Both the position numbers and the translations under genes were made by a program. Under the pieces are notes generated by a model that was given only the letters and a program-made list of their open reading frames with translations, was not told where the DNA came from and searched no databases. Positions 12,841 through 24,377 of a stretch of DNA of 64,000 bases are shown here, piece by piece; the stretch's first letter is position 1; each line of letters starts with the position of its first letter. Origin of the DNA: Alentia gelatinosa (taxonomy: Eukaryota; Annelida; Polychaeta; Phyllodocida; Polynoidae); contig OX465583.1 of NCBI GenBank assembly GCA_950022655.1, forward strand, positions 34,065,360 to 34,129,359, read 5' to 3'.

Positions 12841-14359
12841 GAGTTCAGTTATAAGGTTTCGTGTTCTCAAAGCGATGGATCAGGTGATGTTTATTTGCCC
12901 TGTGATCGATTTCAAAACGACCCGTTAAAGTATAAACACCACGCAATATACGGAACTAATGCACCGACAAACGATAAATCTACCAGCGTCCATTTCGTCT
13001 GCCCCAGTGATGATAGGATTGCGTGTATTTTCCTGAGATACTAGAACCGGGGACTACAGGGGCGGCAGCTGCAACTGGTCAGTGCTGGGGGATACGTATA
13101 AACATGTGTATATAAACAAAAATCCCCACCCATTGGCTACATAAACTATTGAACACAGAGAGAAGTATTTTACAATCTATGTTGACGATTGTGTCGATTA
13201 GTTTATACTGGTAGTGGGCATCTCTATAGATCAGCAATCAGATTTCTTTCCGATGGGTAGTTTGTTAATGCAATGTGTACGTATTACATGTTCTACAATG
13301 TATGCCTGGCTAAATTTTTCCCATTAATTTTTTCGTTCGTAGCGCGATTGGTTAATATAGTCGACCGATGCTGAAATTTATCACAAGAATATTCAGAAAT
13401 AATTACCTATGAATAATGATCTAGGTAGTGAATTCGAATTGAAAATTGATGACATTTCTTCCTAGAAAAACTAATAAACTTTAAAGTAGACCTTCGAAAT
13501 AACAGTATTTGTGAATGTCATATCACCTTATTGTTGAAATTATATTGAAAGCCAGAGACGCCATAGGGGTCCGTAACAAGCAAGATAATTTCCGAACTCT
13601 GTTAATTTCTTACCTTTATCTCTAAGATTAGGGCAATTTGATAAAAACAAAGAGAAGAGAAGCGGAAATAATGGGAAGGATAGCTTGTATAGGATTCAAA
13701 ACCAGCAAACATATACTAAGAATATGCAATAATAGTTGGAAAATGAAGGTCAACCGTGTAATTCTTCTCTTTTGGATAATAACAACAATAGAACGCTTAT
13801 CAATTAAATCTAGGTCCAGATATTTCGGTAGCCATATCTCAAATTTCCTTTTATGACTGAAATTTAAAACTCGAATATATAGTATTTGAATGTATGTCAT
13901 CCTGAAACCACAGCTCAGCAGACGTCGAGCAGAGCATGAATAAGCTTAGTGCATTACTACATAAACTAAAATGAATATCTCTAGCCTTCCAGAATAAATG
14001 AATATAAATATTGATATGTCTAAGCCACGAGAAAATTAAAGACAAGCGCCAGTATTACCTTCAAGACTGGGGAGTGTTACTAGAAAACCTGACGTGCAAC
14101 AATACGCTTACCTATTTTCATAATGGTCAGAAAATGGATGTAATACACAGTAATGAAAGTCAGGACTAAGGAAAAAAAAAGGGAAATCTAAAGCACTTAT
14201 AAACGAATGAAAATAATCTATAACATCATTTCGGAACAGAATGGCTATTAATCGATATACATTTTAATGTTGCCGGTGTAAATGAAATGTTGGAATACAA
14301 GTGCCGGCTGCATTAATGTGATTTTACTTGTGGTGCATTATTTAGGAGAGCTAACGATT
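12841..14359. other. AT-rich stretch, no recognised gene
   Basis: Overlapping ORFs of 64 to 90 codons on both strands at 13628-14045 look like chance. No splice-bounded coding segment or repeat was recognised. Confidence 0.4.
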
Positions 14360-14726
14360 CTTTATTACCCACCCAATACGGAGTCACCATACTAAGCCTA
14401 TGGAGCCTCCAGATAGCTACTGAGTAGAATACGGAAAGCCGTATTCTCCTAGGAGAATATGGCCTTTTGGCCACCTGACGGGCATTATAGGAACTATTTT
14501 GTATAAATAATGCGCGCCGTTTGCGTCGACTTTCTTATCATCTACAAGATTCTTTTCTAATAATTAGTCGAAAGGTTAGTAATAAATACAACATAACCAT
14601 GATTTCAATCTATATGTGTCCATATTCTCCTTGTAGTTGACACTACGCAATATTTCCCACTATCGCTCGGAGTATTACTGCGCGTCAACTACGCGGAGAA
14701 TACGGCCACTCAGATTGAAATCATGG
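14360..14726 (-). mobile_element. Foldback element, family B, copy 1
   Basis: The body end CTTTATTACCCACCC is followed by CAATACGGAGTC. A perfect small hairpin (GAATACGG, AAAG, CCGTATTC) lies near 14429-14448. The body then leads to AATAAATACAACATAACC. The long foldback follows: the left arm at 14596-14641 (ACCATGATTTCAATC at its outer edge) pairs with the right arm at 14684-14726. The core contains ACTATCGCTCGGAGTATTAC. Copies with the same body ends and core, but different arms, lie at 35947-36586 (opposite orientation) and in part at 19803-20045. It is non-coding. Confidence 0.75.
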
Positions 14727-15590
14727 TAATATTGTGCATATATTCCTCATAAATATGTGGATGTATTACGCTGAAGTATAACGTGATGTGGCCTAAGCAA
14801 ACTAACTATAAAAACAGTGATTTCGTGAATTAATGGGATGGTGATATAGAGGTATCGCTTACTGCAAATTGTTGTGCGAGGATGACAGGTTATCAGTGAT
14901 ATCATTTCCCTCTTTTTTAATTCATATAGCAGCCAGTTCTGCTTTTGTAATAGCTTATACATGTAATAATGTAACCGAGCTCTTTTTAATGTTCCAAGTT
15001 ATTAGATTTTAGTTATTTCAATTTAGAGCATAAGAGAAGAGCCAACGAACAGTATAAATTGGGGAGATGTTGACGTAATCCATATGGATGTGCAAAATCC
15101 AGTGGTAGAGTTATTATGAATATCCAGCACATATTCACAGTTGTTCTTTTTCAATCTTTATTTAAACGTGGCTGAAACACCTCTGCTGCAAGCCGATGCT
15201 ACCTTGATAATGACAACTTCCTGTCACTTTTTGAACCAGGTTACTAAAAAAGAAGAAAAAAAATAAATCTTTTTCAATCCTACACAGCACTATTTCTGAT
15301 ATAGTTGTCTCAACATGCAAGTCCTGCGGTTGCAGTAGTTCCAGCACAGAGGATGTCCCACACATAGCTGAAGCTTGTAGTTGTGGTCCCAATTATTATC
15401 CAAGCTTGGGGGATAACAACAGCTTCATACGTCCTACTGGTCTGCAGGTCAGGGCTGCTCTCCCTCTCTCCCGGGACCGTCCTCCAATATAAGCTGACTA
15501 AATTTAATATTCAGAGTGTGCTGTAATGTCTCTAAAATAACCTGTCATATCACCGACATGAAGGGATTCGCCTACTCATGGCTCCTAGAA
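14727..15590. other. AT-rich stretch, no recognised gene
   Basis: Short minus-strand ORFs at 14747-14962 and 15162-15392 have no recognised domain; the latter is interrupted by a low-complexity A-rich tract near 15245-15270. Confidence 0.4.
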
Positions 15591-15820
15591 GTTTGTTTGT
15601 TTGTTTGATTTGATTTAACGTCTAGTGAACCATTATAGGTCCTTACCAGACTTTCTCAAGGTTCTTTTACACCACGAGGGTGGTGATCGAATCATTGTGA
15701 TGAATTCAGGTAGAAATCTCACCACTACACATTTACCGAGGTGAGAGTTCTTTTACTTCCCACACCACATAGACATTGTACGAGAAGGATTGGCCTTTGA
15801 AATAGCAGTAAATCTACCAT
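15591..15820 (-). mobile_element. SINE-type element, copy 1 (5' truncated)
   Basis: Read on the minus strand, the element runs from TGGTAGATTTACTGCTAT to a 3' end of ATTTAACG-like sequence followed by (AAAC)n; on the plus strand this end reads GTTTGTTTGTTTGTTTGATT at 15591. Conserved blocks shared with the copy at 24605-25175 are the AGAAGGATT block, a TGGTGTGRGAAGTAAA block and GTGAGATTTCTACCT. This copy lacks the tRNA-like head. Such SINEs depend on LINE machinery for movement. Confidence 0.65.
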
Positions 15821-16585
15821 ATTTGGATATGTTGTACAGGTATAATGACTGTTTTTAGGATGCTAAAATTTATTGAAATTAGGAAATATTTTGGGACTAT
15901 ACTTGGTCTACCTATTCTCGAAATTTCATAATCATCCTTTTGGTATTGATAAAGTTTACTAAACCACAATGTTCTAGTTGAAAAATGTGGACACTGCATA
16001 ACGCGGCTACTTTTGAAAAACCTACTGCTGCGCATTCCCAAATAACCCCTTCCCTCAATAACAATGTCATGACTGAAAAACACCATGCATACTTCTATGG
16101 TTTTTCTAAGACAATCGTTCTGAACAACATTTTTCACGCCGATCCTTCATGGCGCGCTATGACACTGTCTATAAAACGCCAGCCATCTTTTGTCGTCCAA
16201 AATGTCATACATTCACTGGACGATCTTAGGGTATTGTTGGCCAAACTTGCCTTGACTGAAAAACAGGGCCCTGGGTTCTCACTGAGTGCGGATTTTTCCT
16301 TACCCTTTCGATAGTCGTGTCAGGACTATTCAGCTTCCGCTGATTGTACCCGTCCCGCCTATGAGTTACCAAGTTTCGGCTCGATAGAAAAACAACATGT
16401 TATGGTGAATAAAGACTCATTTACGGCATATGCATGTTTGATACTTGGTTTAGGTTGAAAGCCATTTGGTTCTTTCTGGCCTCAGGCTGACCTCTAACGT
16501 GGCAAATCACAGGGTAGCATTACCCGATGTGAGGTTAGTTCAACGATCATGGTCAAGCAATTAACCTAACCCAGGGACTGCTACA
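15821..16585. other. AT-rich stretch with overlapping short ORFs
   Basis: Two overlapping ORFs on opposite strands (107 codons at 15814-16137 minus; 109 codons at 15985-16314 plus). Neither has a recognisable domain and neither is bounded by convincing splice sites, so I do not call a gene. Confidence 0.35.
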
Positions 16586-16903
16586 ATAACAAGGACACTA
16601 AAATATATAGAGATCTTGTCCTGGTGTTACATCATAACAAGGACGCACGCGTATATCGAGCTATGTTAATGACGTCATAACAAGGCCATGTCCTGAAGCG
16701 AAAAAATAATAAGAATGCTAATTTATATACTCCAAGTCCAGTGGTGTTGTCATAAGAAGGATGGTCACAAATATAGATGCCATTAGACATAGTGATGTCA
16801 TAACAAGGATTATCACCTATATAGAGGCCAAGTCCTGAACTGACGTTATAACAAGGACGCTCAAGTATAAAAGAGACCATATCCTACACCAGCATAACAA
16901 GCC
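16586..16903 (+). repeat. 48-bp minisatellite, seven units
   Basis: ATAACAAGG or a one-base variant begins at 16586, 16634, 16677, 16752, 16800, 16848 and 16894, giving spacings of 48, 43, 75, 48, 48 and 46. Between these anchors the units share TATATAGAG and GTCCTG words. Because 48 is a multiple of three, the minus strand stays open for 82 codons as a 16-residue periodic peptide, which I read as a by-product. One unit contains a perfect TGACGTCA (CRE-type) palindrome near 16670. Confidence 0.8.
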
Positions 16904-16924
16904 GGGTTCACGTCACTGTCGCAG

Positions 16925-17300
16925 TATTTCAGGGGACGGGCAGGAGGTGAGAGGGGAGGAGGTAGGAGGAGTGGGGTGTGTGGACGCGACCACCATAGAC
17001 ACAATCATGACACTTCAATGAACAGGATGCATATTCCAGCCCCGTGTTAAAAGCTCGGCGGTGGGCTCCGGCTCCCAGCTACTCGCTTCTTCCACTCACA
17101 CTGTAGCAGCTGCCTTGAGGAGCGAGCCCAGGGGCGTTAATGGGAGGTGTCGCCCGGGCGGGTGGCTGGGGGCGGGCCGGGAGGAGTGCTCTGTCTTCGG
17201 CAAACACTGGAGGTCTCCCCGGCTGCTGCCTCCATGGGCGGGCGTGCGGTGGGCGAGCCGGGGCGGGGCGGGGCGGGGCGGGCGCGGCCACATAAGGGCG
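16925..17300. promoter_or_regulatory. GC-rich island 3 with GC boxes and G-quadruplex potential
   Basis: The island opens with a purine-rich tract (repeated GGAGGAGG-type words, 16931-16980). It closes with four to five tandem GGGGC units at about 17259-17286, equivalent to overlapping Sp1-type GC boxes and a strong G-quadruplex motif. CpG is frequent. Overlapping ORFs on both strands (up to 113 codons) are GC-driven. It could be a CpG-island promoter; no transcript evidence is available from sequence alone. Confidence 0.6.
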
Positions 17301-17463
17301 TAGGTGACGACATTGAAACACCTCACAGGGCCTTGTATCTTTTCATCTAACACTGGCGTGATGGAGGCAACCCAGCAGGGGCGAGTCCCTAAAAACATCC
17401 TGAGAGTTTCTCGGTGGAAGTCCCCTGTGAAAAGCACACATTCTTACGTAAAATCAACGAATT

Positions 17464-17583
17464 CTGTTCTATAAAGACGTGATTTGAATGACCTTTAAAT
17501 CAGCCTAATTCAGGCCGTGGATATGTGATTTAATTGACTGCGAATTTCCCAGCAAATTCCCTTAGATCTATTTTATAGAACAG
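17464..17583. mobile_element. Small MITE-like element
   Basis: Perfect 12-base terminal inverted repeats: CTGTTCTATAAA at 17464-17475 and TTTATAGAACAG at 17572-17583. The 120-bp element has further partial internal pairing. No target-site duplication was fixed. A diverged match to its right terminal part (GGGCCCGTTCCTAAAATA) occurs near 19508. Confidence 0.55.
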
Positions 17584-17683
17584 GCCCCTGATCGTCTGGC
17601 TGGCATTCTTTATAGGCAGAGCTGTGAACTGGGCATGCGCGCCACATGCGGCTGACCTGACTGTTTACCTCCTGTTGCTCCAG

Positions 17684-17795
17684 GTGTTCCCTATTGAGAT
17701 ACGCTTCCGTGGCCCTGGAGGAAAGCCACTGCAGGGAGGAAACTGGACAATATGGGTCCGAACCCCTACACCCCACATCCCTGCAACAGCCACTG
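17684..17795 (+). CDS. Candidate internal exon, unknown protein
   Basis: A good acceptor precedes it: a pyrimidine-rich tract (TTTACCTCCTGTTGCTCCAG) ends at 17683. A GTGATA-type donor follows at 17796. The 112-base segment is open and translates to a hydrophilic, Gly/Pro/Thr-rich peptide beginning VFPIEIRFRGPGGKPL and containing GNWTIWVRTPTP. Its base composition is more coding-like than the flanks. No family was recognised and no partner exon could be assigned with confidence. If the donor is not used, the frame runs to a stop at about 17836. It could also be a transposon fragment. Confidence 0.3.
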
Positions 17796-18033
17796 GTGAT
17801 AGGACAATGTGGATGATGACTGATCTGGTATTATAGAGATGGTGTTTACAAGGGTTATCTCCTCAGTCAACGTGCCATCTGCAACTAGTGCTGACAAGAA
17901 GGCATGCGTCAACGTTTTGTGGAGGGCGGGTGCGGGAGGGTTGGAGCTCCCCTTACTCTCGTGCCCTACTCGCTTTGGAGCCGGCTGTTCTGGCACGACA
18001 GGCAAGCTCTCAGCGGGTGCATTTTATTACACG

Positions 18034-18380
18034 AAAACCATTCCAACATTTTTTCAGGGTAGTAGCATTGAATATACCCATTCAGCACATTTTCTGGTCT
18101 TAACGCTTCACAGGCCTATCTGATCAAGTATGGTGCTAAATCTAGTCTCTCCCATTGTTTCGCATTTCTTTCTCCTACACAGAGCGGAGAATATAACTTT
18201 CTAGTTCTGAATATTCATGTAATCAACTCCAACGCATTCCAGGAGAGCAGGATTGAATATCTTTCTCCAGCACGTTTTCTCATCTTTACGCCTTACGTGT
18301 GGTTACGAGACATAAGCATTCTGCCCATGTCTGGATCTACCTCTCCCTGTTTCTAATTACTTTCCCTTAAAAGCGAAGGA
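18034..18380 (+). repeat. Diverged tandem duplication, 185-bp period
   Basis: GCATTGAATATACCCATTCAGCACATTTTCT in the first copy matches GATTGAATATCTTTCTCCAGCACGTTTTCT 185 bases later, and both continue through TCTTAACGC/TCTTTACGC, TCTAGTCTCTCCC/TCTACCTCTCCC and a TTTC-rich end. Anchors: ATTGAATA at 18067 and 18252. No coding role is seen. Confidence 0.65.
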
Positions 18381-19802
18381 GAAAACACTAAATCTATCCA
18401 AGCTGCCATATTTGTCACAATAGATTCAGCACAGGATTAACAGCGATTAGTGACAGTGGAAATTTCTGGTTGCTTATAGTTCCCGCAGAGAAAACCTTGC
18501 TCGCAATTCCAATTGTGAAACGAACCTTTTTTTTGATAAAGCGTTCAATGCCTTCTTTCATGTTGGAAGATCTTCCAGTGAATACAAAATCCGAGCAACA
18601 GTCCCTTACCTCCGTTCCATTCCACCTTTAAAATGGACAGTAAAATCAGTAAAATAATATTACCATAGCTCATTTCTGGACGATATCTGGATCTTGAGGC
18701 CGCCATGGCAGGTCTATTTAGGCTTTCCTGTCAGGCGCAATTAATATTTGTAAGGCTGAATATTCATACGTTTTGCTCAAGTCTACTTTGTAAAGAATAT
18801 CACTCCTGGACATCTTCTGGAAACATATTTTCCCCTCAGACACAGCCCCCACCCTCCATTCCACTCCTTAGGGGTCAGGGTAAAGGCTTCTATGAAGGTC
18901 ATGGACAGGTCTGGTTTGGATAGGGGAAATACCAGGTGTAGAGTTATTGAGGAATATCGTGAAGTCACATATATCATGTAGGTTCTTTAAAGTATAAGTG
19001 TAAGTACCCCGTATATCAAATACCGCAGAAATGATTTATGTTCACAAGTGTGTCTAGTATGTTATATGTCTGTTGGACCAATATGTCGAAGAGTACCATC
19101 CTTGTAACCATGTCCAGACGAACTACTTCAATATAAATAACACGTCCAAACCCTACTAAAACATTGAGTTCTCTTCTAACTGACAATTTGAGGAAGCTAA
19201 CATTTAAATTTTTTATGTCCACGCTAGATAACCGTGCCGTTACCTTAGCTCTAGAGGTGTACAATGTATCTATAAACTGTACTAGCTCTAGGCTGTGCGC
19301 TATGTTGGCTCGTCAGTAGTAGCTTATCGTAGGTGCTTAATCGTCACTCTTCTAGGTGAATATGATATAAAGCTGACATGGAGGTCTAATTGGCATTTTA
19401 CAGGTGGCGCCGCCGACTACCTACGTCCAATTAGCTGCTAAACAACACCGTCCAAATTAGGTCTATACCAGTGGGCGTTTGTTCCGAAGATGGATGCATT
19501 AACCAAGGGCCCGTTCCTAAAATACCAGTCTGCAGAAATTACTGAGGGAGTTAGGAATTTAAGCCAGCCCCCATGTATATTGCAAAGTATAGGCTTATAT
19601 AATCTGCCATGCCTACTATTGAAGACATCTACAGTCAAGAGGAGAATCAAGTCGGAGATTGAGGGGAAGATTACCAAGACTGATTTCAGGAATCAGTCTC
19701 CAGAGTGCTGTAGACTTCTAATTCAGGCATTGAAATGCAGCACAATTATCAGAGTAACAAGGACGGATACTTCACAGTTGATTACATATCTCATAGCATG
19801 GC
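18381..19802. other. Mixed stretch, no confident gene
   Basis: A plus-strand ORF of 140 codons (19490-19912) looks partly coding, but its 3' third overlaps the family B element at 19803. Its start overlaps a sequence resembling the MITE terminus at 17.57 kb. I therefore read it as stacked repeats. No other feature was recognised. Confidence 0.35.
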
Positions 19803-20045
19803 CTTTTATTACCCGACCAATACGGGGTCTCCATAGGAAATGTATAGGGCACCTGGAATTAGCTAACTGGAGATTCTGGCATGTCAGAATCTCCTGCAGG
19901 AGATTCCGGTAAAATAGTCGTGTCCATAATGAAGTTGAATCATCATGTACCTCGAAATAAGGTTCTTGAATGTTTATTCAATGCTAATTATTTAGAACCA
20001 ATATATTACTACGCGTCCACTATACGGAGATTACGGCCAATCGTA
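19803..20045 (-). mobile_element. Foldback element, family B, copy 2 (one arm only)
   Basis: CTTTTATTACCCGACC then CAATACGGGGTCTCCATAGG matches the body end of the 14.36-kb copy, followed by a palindromic GGAGATTCTGGC...CCTGCAGGAGATTCC block. At 19.99-20.04 kb the core-plus-arm sequence ATATTACTACGCGTCCACTA matches the right half of the family B foldback. The opposite arm was not found, so this copy is truncated or rearranged. Confidence 0.6.
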
Positions 20046-20075
20046 CACAAAACCAGTCATTATTGTGTACTTGCT

Positions 20076-20735
20076 CGTCTATATTTACTGCCCCTGGCAG
20101 ATCCGACAGTATCTTGGGGTAATATTATTTCATCAAATATTCAGCGAGACTCGTCTACCTGGACGCACAGCAGTGGCATTGTAGAAACATTACCACAGTT
20201 TAGGGAACATCTGTCTTCAGTTTACTGGTGACAGAGACTTGATTGCTTATGACATGATCTTTCTTCGTCATCTATATTTACTGCCCCAGGTAGAACCTTT
20301 ATTGTAGAAATGGTATTCATTTAATTGAGTTAATGTGATTTATTAAGTATTCAACAGGATTTAGCCACCTGCGACAACAGTGGTGATATGGTACAAACAG
20401 CATCGCTGTTAAGGGAACTTCATCTTCTGGCTTACTGGTGAGAAACAGACTTGACACTTCCTTAAATGTCTAATCGCATGGTCTGTAAATTTCGTCTATA
20501 TTTACTGCCGCTGACGGAACCCACAGTGATTACATGGTATATACTGCCTGGGGGATAATATGCTTAATATAACTAAATCATCAGCAGATATGCTTTTACT
20601 AAATCATCAGCAGATATGCTTTTACTAAATCATCACAGGACTGATCCACTCTAAAAAAAAATGCAGTGACAACCACTACTGTGGTCCAGGGAACTTTAAC
20701 TTACTGCTTCCTGGTGAGAAATAGCGAGTTCATAA
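20076..20735 (+). repeat. Three-copy diverged tandem repeat
   Basis: Units start with CGTCTATATTTACTGCC at 20076, CATCTATATTTACTGCC at 20269 and CGTCTATATTTACTGCC at 20493, so periods are 193 and 224 bases. Each unit ends with an AGGGAACTT/AGGGAACAT block and TTACTGGTGAGAAA or a variant. The third unit is lengthened by the internal 26-bp repeat at 20572-20640. No ORF spans the array. Confidence 0.8.
20572..20640 (+). repeat. 26-bp tandem repeat inside the third unit
   Basis: ACTAAATCATCAGCAGATAT followed by GCTTTT repeats at 20572 and 20598, with a partial third copy at 20624. The two full units are nearly identical, so this expansion is much younger than the surrounding 193-bp array. Confidence 0.9.
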
Positions 20736-22659
20736 ATCTAGTGCACTGCCTGTAGTCGCACTGCCAAACGTTCCTGCTATCAGTATAGACGTTCTGCCTC
20801 CAGCAGACAGTAGGGTTCCACTGGGGCTGACACCATCTGCGCCTCGCCCATATCAAGGCGGGGGCAACTCTCACCCGTCCCTATGGGCGAAACCGGGCAG
20901 TGCTTAAGTAAACAAATAGGCCAGTCAGATCTATCCCCACCTTAGATCATTCAACAAAAACATACTGGACCACCGCTGAAGGTTACAATTCTAGCTTTGT
21001 AAGGCGCACACTGTAAGTATCTTTCATGGGAATTGACCAGGATTTTCTCCATCATTTTTACTAATATTCTTCACAGTTTCTTATTGGTGTCAGATATAGT
21101 ATATGTATTTTTTCATAATCTTTTAAAGGATTTTCTAATTTAATCTGGAGGTTAACACTAGGCTCATATTGCGCGAAGTCTATTTTTGCTCCTGGCTGAA
21201 AATTACATGCACAGGTTTCAAACATCGGTGTGTAGACATGATAGTTGGGCGTACCTTTATTCTGAAATACAAATACTGATACTGGAGCCTGCGGAAGATA
21301 GGATATTTATGACCTAGCAGAGTATAATAAAAAACCTAAAAAATTGAAAAAATAGTCGAGTATCATGTACATCGGTTCGCTTTGCTGTCACTTTGCCTTA
21401 TATACGATGACATAACCACTGCGGATGTGCGCCCACACTGGAGAAGTCAGAATATTGTGTCACATCTATGAGTTGAGAACATTTGTGTCCACTATTAATT
21501 AATTTTTAACATACACAGGATTGAAAAAAGGGAAATTAACCGGCTCAAGAGCTACTGCTTGCAGGTATATATCTAATGATCACCGTGTGTAAACGGAATC
21601 ATGCAGCTGCCATGGTTCCTTCATGGAAGGACTTTCTGGGACAATGACGTTTCTCCTATTCAGTGGACTTACATCTTATACATAATGTACACATCATATC
21701 ACTGCAGATCTCCTACAATATCTGTTACCATTAATTGTAGTCAGCGTTGAATGATGCCATAAACAAAACCTTCCACGCGCGGATACAAAACGCATTTGAC
21801 ATTTGAACACTGCATTAGCACTAACACTTAAGTAAACCTATCTTTAGAATGTACATGCTACAGACAGCAATACGTTATACAGGCCCCGTTACACGTTGAC
21901 ACGCAGCCGTAGCGGATGATGCTATTTTCACACACGTTTCCGCAATGTTCCATAGCTGCAATCTCTGAGGAAATACGCCGTAGCGCCCTATAAGATCTTT
22001 TTGACCAGTCTTATCAACTGTTTTTAAATCTAGGAGACATAGAAGAGAAAGGAGATGCCCAAATCATTTTTTATAATTGTGTAGTTTTTTTCTGAGACAT
22101 GTGTAGTAAAAAGGACATAACAGTACAGACATCAAGGCCTATGGTACTTCATAATAGATGTGATACTGATGGGTGGGAGTCCCATCTGCTTAGCTCAAAA
22201 CACTATACGCAGACTGTAATAGTACGGTGACCTGCCTGTAGGAGGCCAAAGGGAGCAGGCGCTAGGCGGAACAGGGTATCAGAAAATATATGATGGTGGT
22301 GATGGTTGATAAATGTGGTGGTTGTCGTGGGAGTTGACGGTAGAACACAAAATAGAAATGGATGATGGGCCGGTAGAATTTACTAGTATTAATTTCATTC
22401 GCTTGCCATTGAAAGCAATAACCTATAGCGATGTATTATGAATTTCTTTAATGTCTGTCCCATGGGCGCAATATATAGAAATCCAATTCTCAATATATGC
22501 ACCTCCATATCTGTAGAACCTCACAGGTCTATTCAAACAAGGCGAGCAGTGTTTCAACAGATATCTATTGAAACCTATAACATTCTAAATTTCCCAAGAA
22601 AAAACTCAGACCAAAGGGAGACGATAATTTCCCCGAAAATACATATTATTTTACCACTT
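20736..22659. other. Stretch without recognised gene
   Basis: A GC-richer segment at about 20760-20900 has small potential hairpins (GCCTCGCCCATATC and AAGGCGGGGGC) but no tRNA or ncRNA fold that I can name. Near 21880 the sequence CAGGCCCCGTTACACG resembles a DNA-transposon terminus, but no partner end was found. A CTCF-like word lies at 22235-22247 and a GGT/GAT-rich tract at about 22293-22335. Confidence 0.35.
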
Positions 22660-22795
22660 GCAAGCTTCTGTGGGGGCAGAAAAAGGTGGACATATTTTTC
22701 GTATGAAATTTTCTGCCTCAGAGGGACTGAGAAAAGATGATAAAAACTTTCGGTTTCTGCCACGGCATCATTTAAACCACTGTTTTATTGGCGTT
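22660..22795 (+). repeat. Dispersed repeat family D, copy 2
   Basis: It contains ACATATTTTTCGTATGAAATT, a TTCTGCCTCAGAGGGACTGA block, CGGTTTCTGCCACGGCATCA and the shared end TTAAACCACTGTTTTATTGG. These match the copies at 648-786 and 38223-38376 in the same order. Confidence 0.6.
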
Positions 22796-23519
22796 TATAA
22801 GGCTAATCAATAATAAATCCAAAATTAAACGAGACCATCTTAAAAGTTGTGCTGTATATACACCTACTTGATAATTCGTTATACAAGGGAAAATAATGTT
22901 ACATGATAACCATATTAAAGTGGATTTCCATGGAAAATTGAAAGCTGCCATCACCAAGGGTTTGTGGCAGGCTACAGGTTATCATGGGGAACAGCGATAC
23001 AAGGCACGGCTTTGCAGCTAATGATGGCTGCTGTGTGCGAGAGCTGTCTGCAGGTACACTCTGACCACAATCAGAGTACATGAAAGGCTACAAGGCAATA
23101 GAACCTACTAATTGGGAGATTCAGGATGGATTTCCTCAGGAAGGGCAGAGTTTATATGTTGAGGATTACCTTCCTCTTTAATTAGCTGAGATTACATGAG
23201 CTCATCTGACGCAGAAATCTGATCATATTCCATTAGCAATCTCCAATTGTAGACCCCGATGATATGATCACCTTTAAGTTGGTAGTTACGGGTGGAGAAA
23301 CAAAATGATAATAGATAGCAGGTAAGGATTATGGGCTTTTAAAGGTTCTGGGTTTACTCAATGATTGAATAAGGTTCTAATGACTATTATAAATGTTGCA
23401 ACCAGTCTACTCATTGAGTATCATAGATATGTTGATGTGATGTGATGTTTATACCATTAATAGTACTGTAGATCATGATAAGAAAGAGATATTTTAGGAT
23501 ATACCTCGTACCTCAATTT

Positions 23520-23680
23520 AACCAGATAAATCAAATACCACAATGAAGCCCGAAACTTTCCCTGTTAGAATCAGGTTCAAGAGGAGTTATACTTATCTGT
23601 GATGTTTTTATTTCAGTTTCCATGGCACCATAACAATTTCTTTTAGATATCACAAAAGAAATTGGACTTATGGTGCGAGG
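23520..23680 (+). repeat. Family C fragment with inverted repeat
   Basis: AACCAGATAAATCAAATACC followed by ACAATGAAGCCCGAAAC at 23520-23556 matches the left arm of the foldback at 35135-35280. Downstream, CACCATAACAATTTCTTTT (23626-23644) pairs with AAAAGAAATTGGACTTATGGTG (to 23675), with a small bulge. The complementary outer arm seen at 35 kb is absent here, so the copy is incomplete or recombined. Confidence 0.5.
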
Positions 23681-24377
23681 TTCATCCAATTTTAAGGCCC
23701 ATTGCTGCACTCCCATCGGTGGCTAAATGGAATCCTGTTGTTTTGAGTCGAAAACACCCACTGAGTTTGAAGAACGAGGTGGCAATTCTTCCATTGTCTC
23801 AACATGTCACAGAGGGGAGTATTATTCATTCATTCGAGGTACTGTGACAAACGGAATCCCTACAGCTTGTCAGTTAGTGTCAGACACTCGCGCACAGGTT
23901 TATGATAAGGAGGAAGACACTAGCGAGGCTTGAGGATGTGGAAACGTGTTGAGCTGCTCCGAGATCCTCATTGTATGACCAGCCGACCCCCATATACGAG
24001 GACTGGCCTTTCCATAAGTCCCTGTACGATTCAGATAGAGCTGCTTAAGTTGGGCGTATACAAATGCAGTGGTTTTGAGGTGACCTACTGTATACGGTAA
24101 CGCACGTGTAAGCACGTGGGGTGCACGTGGCAATGTCTGTCTGACCTATCTAGAAGTCTGCAGGTGGGGCATGTGTTATGAATTACCTGTACACACTTTT
24201 TGTTATACCTGTAAGACCATCCCAACCTCCATTTTATGTTCAGCTACTTTTTACTAGTTTAACAGCGAATTAGCTCACCGCATGGCAACCACCGGAATGC
24301 ACAAGGTTTTTTAATCAACAAAAACCTCCATAGGGTGCTTGTAGTTATCTCGCTATAGGTATCGGCCTCAACCACTC

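Noticed and set aside
19490..19912. 140-codon plus-strand ORF
   Set aside because: Its 3' part lies inside a family B element and its 5' part resembles a MITE terminus, so it is a composite of repeats.
21880..21960. Possible DNA-transposon terminus CAGGCCCCGTTACACG
   Set aside because: No matching inverted end was found downstream or upstream, and one terminus alone is not enough.
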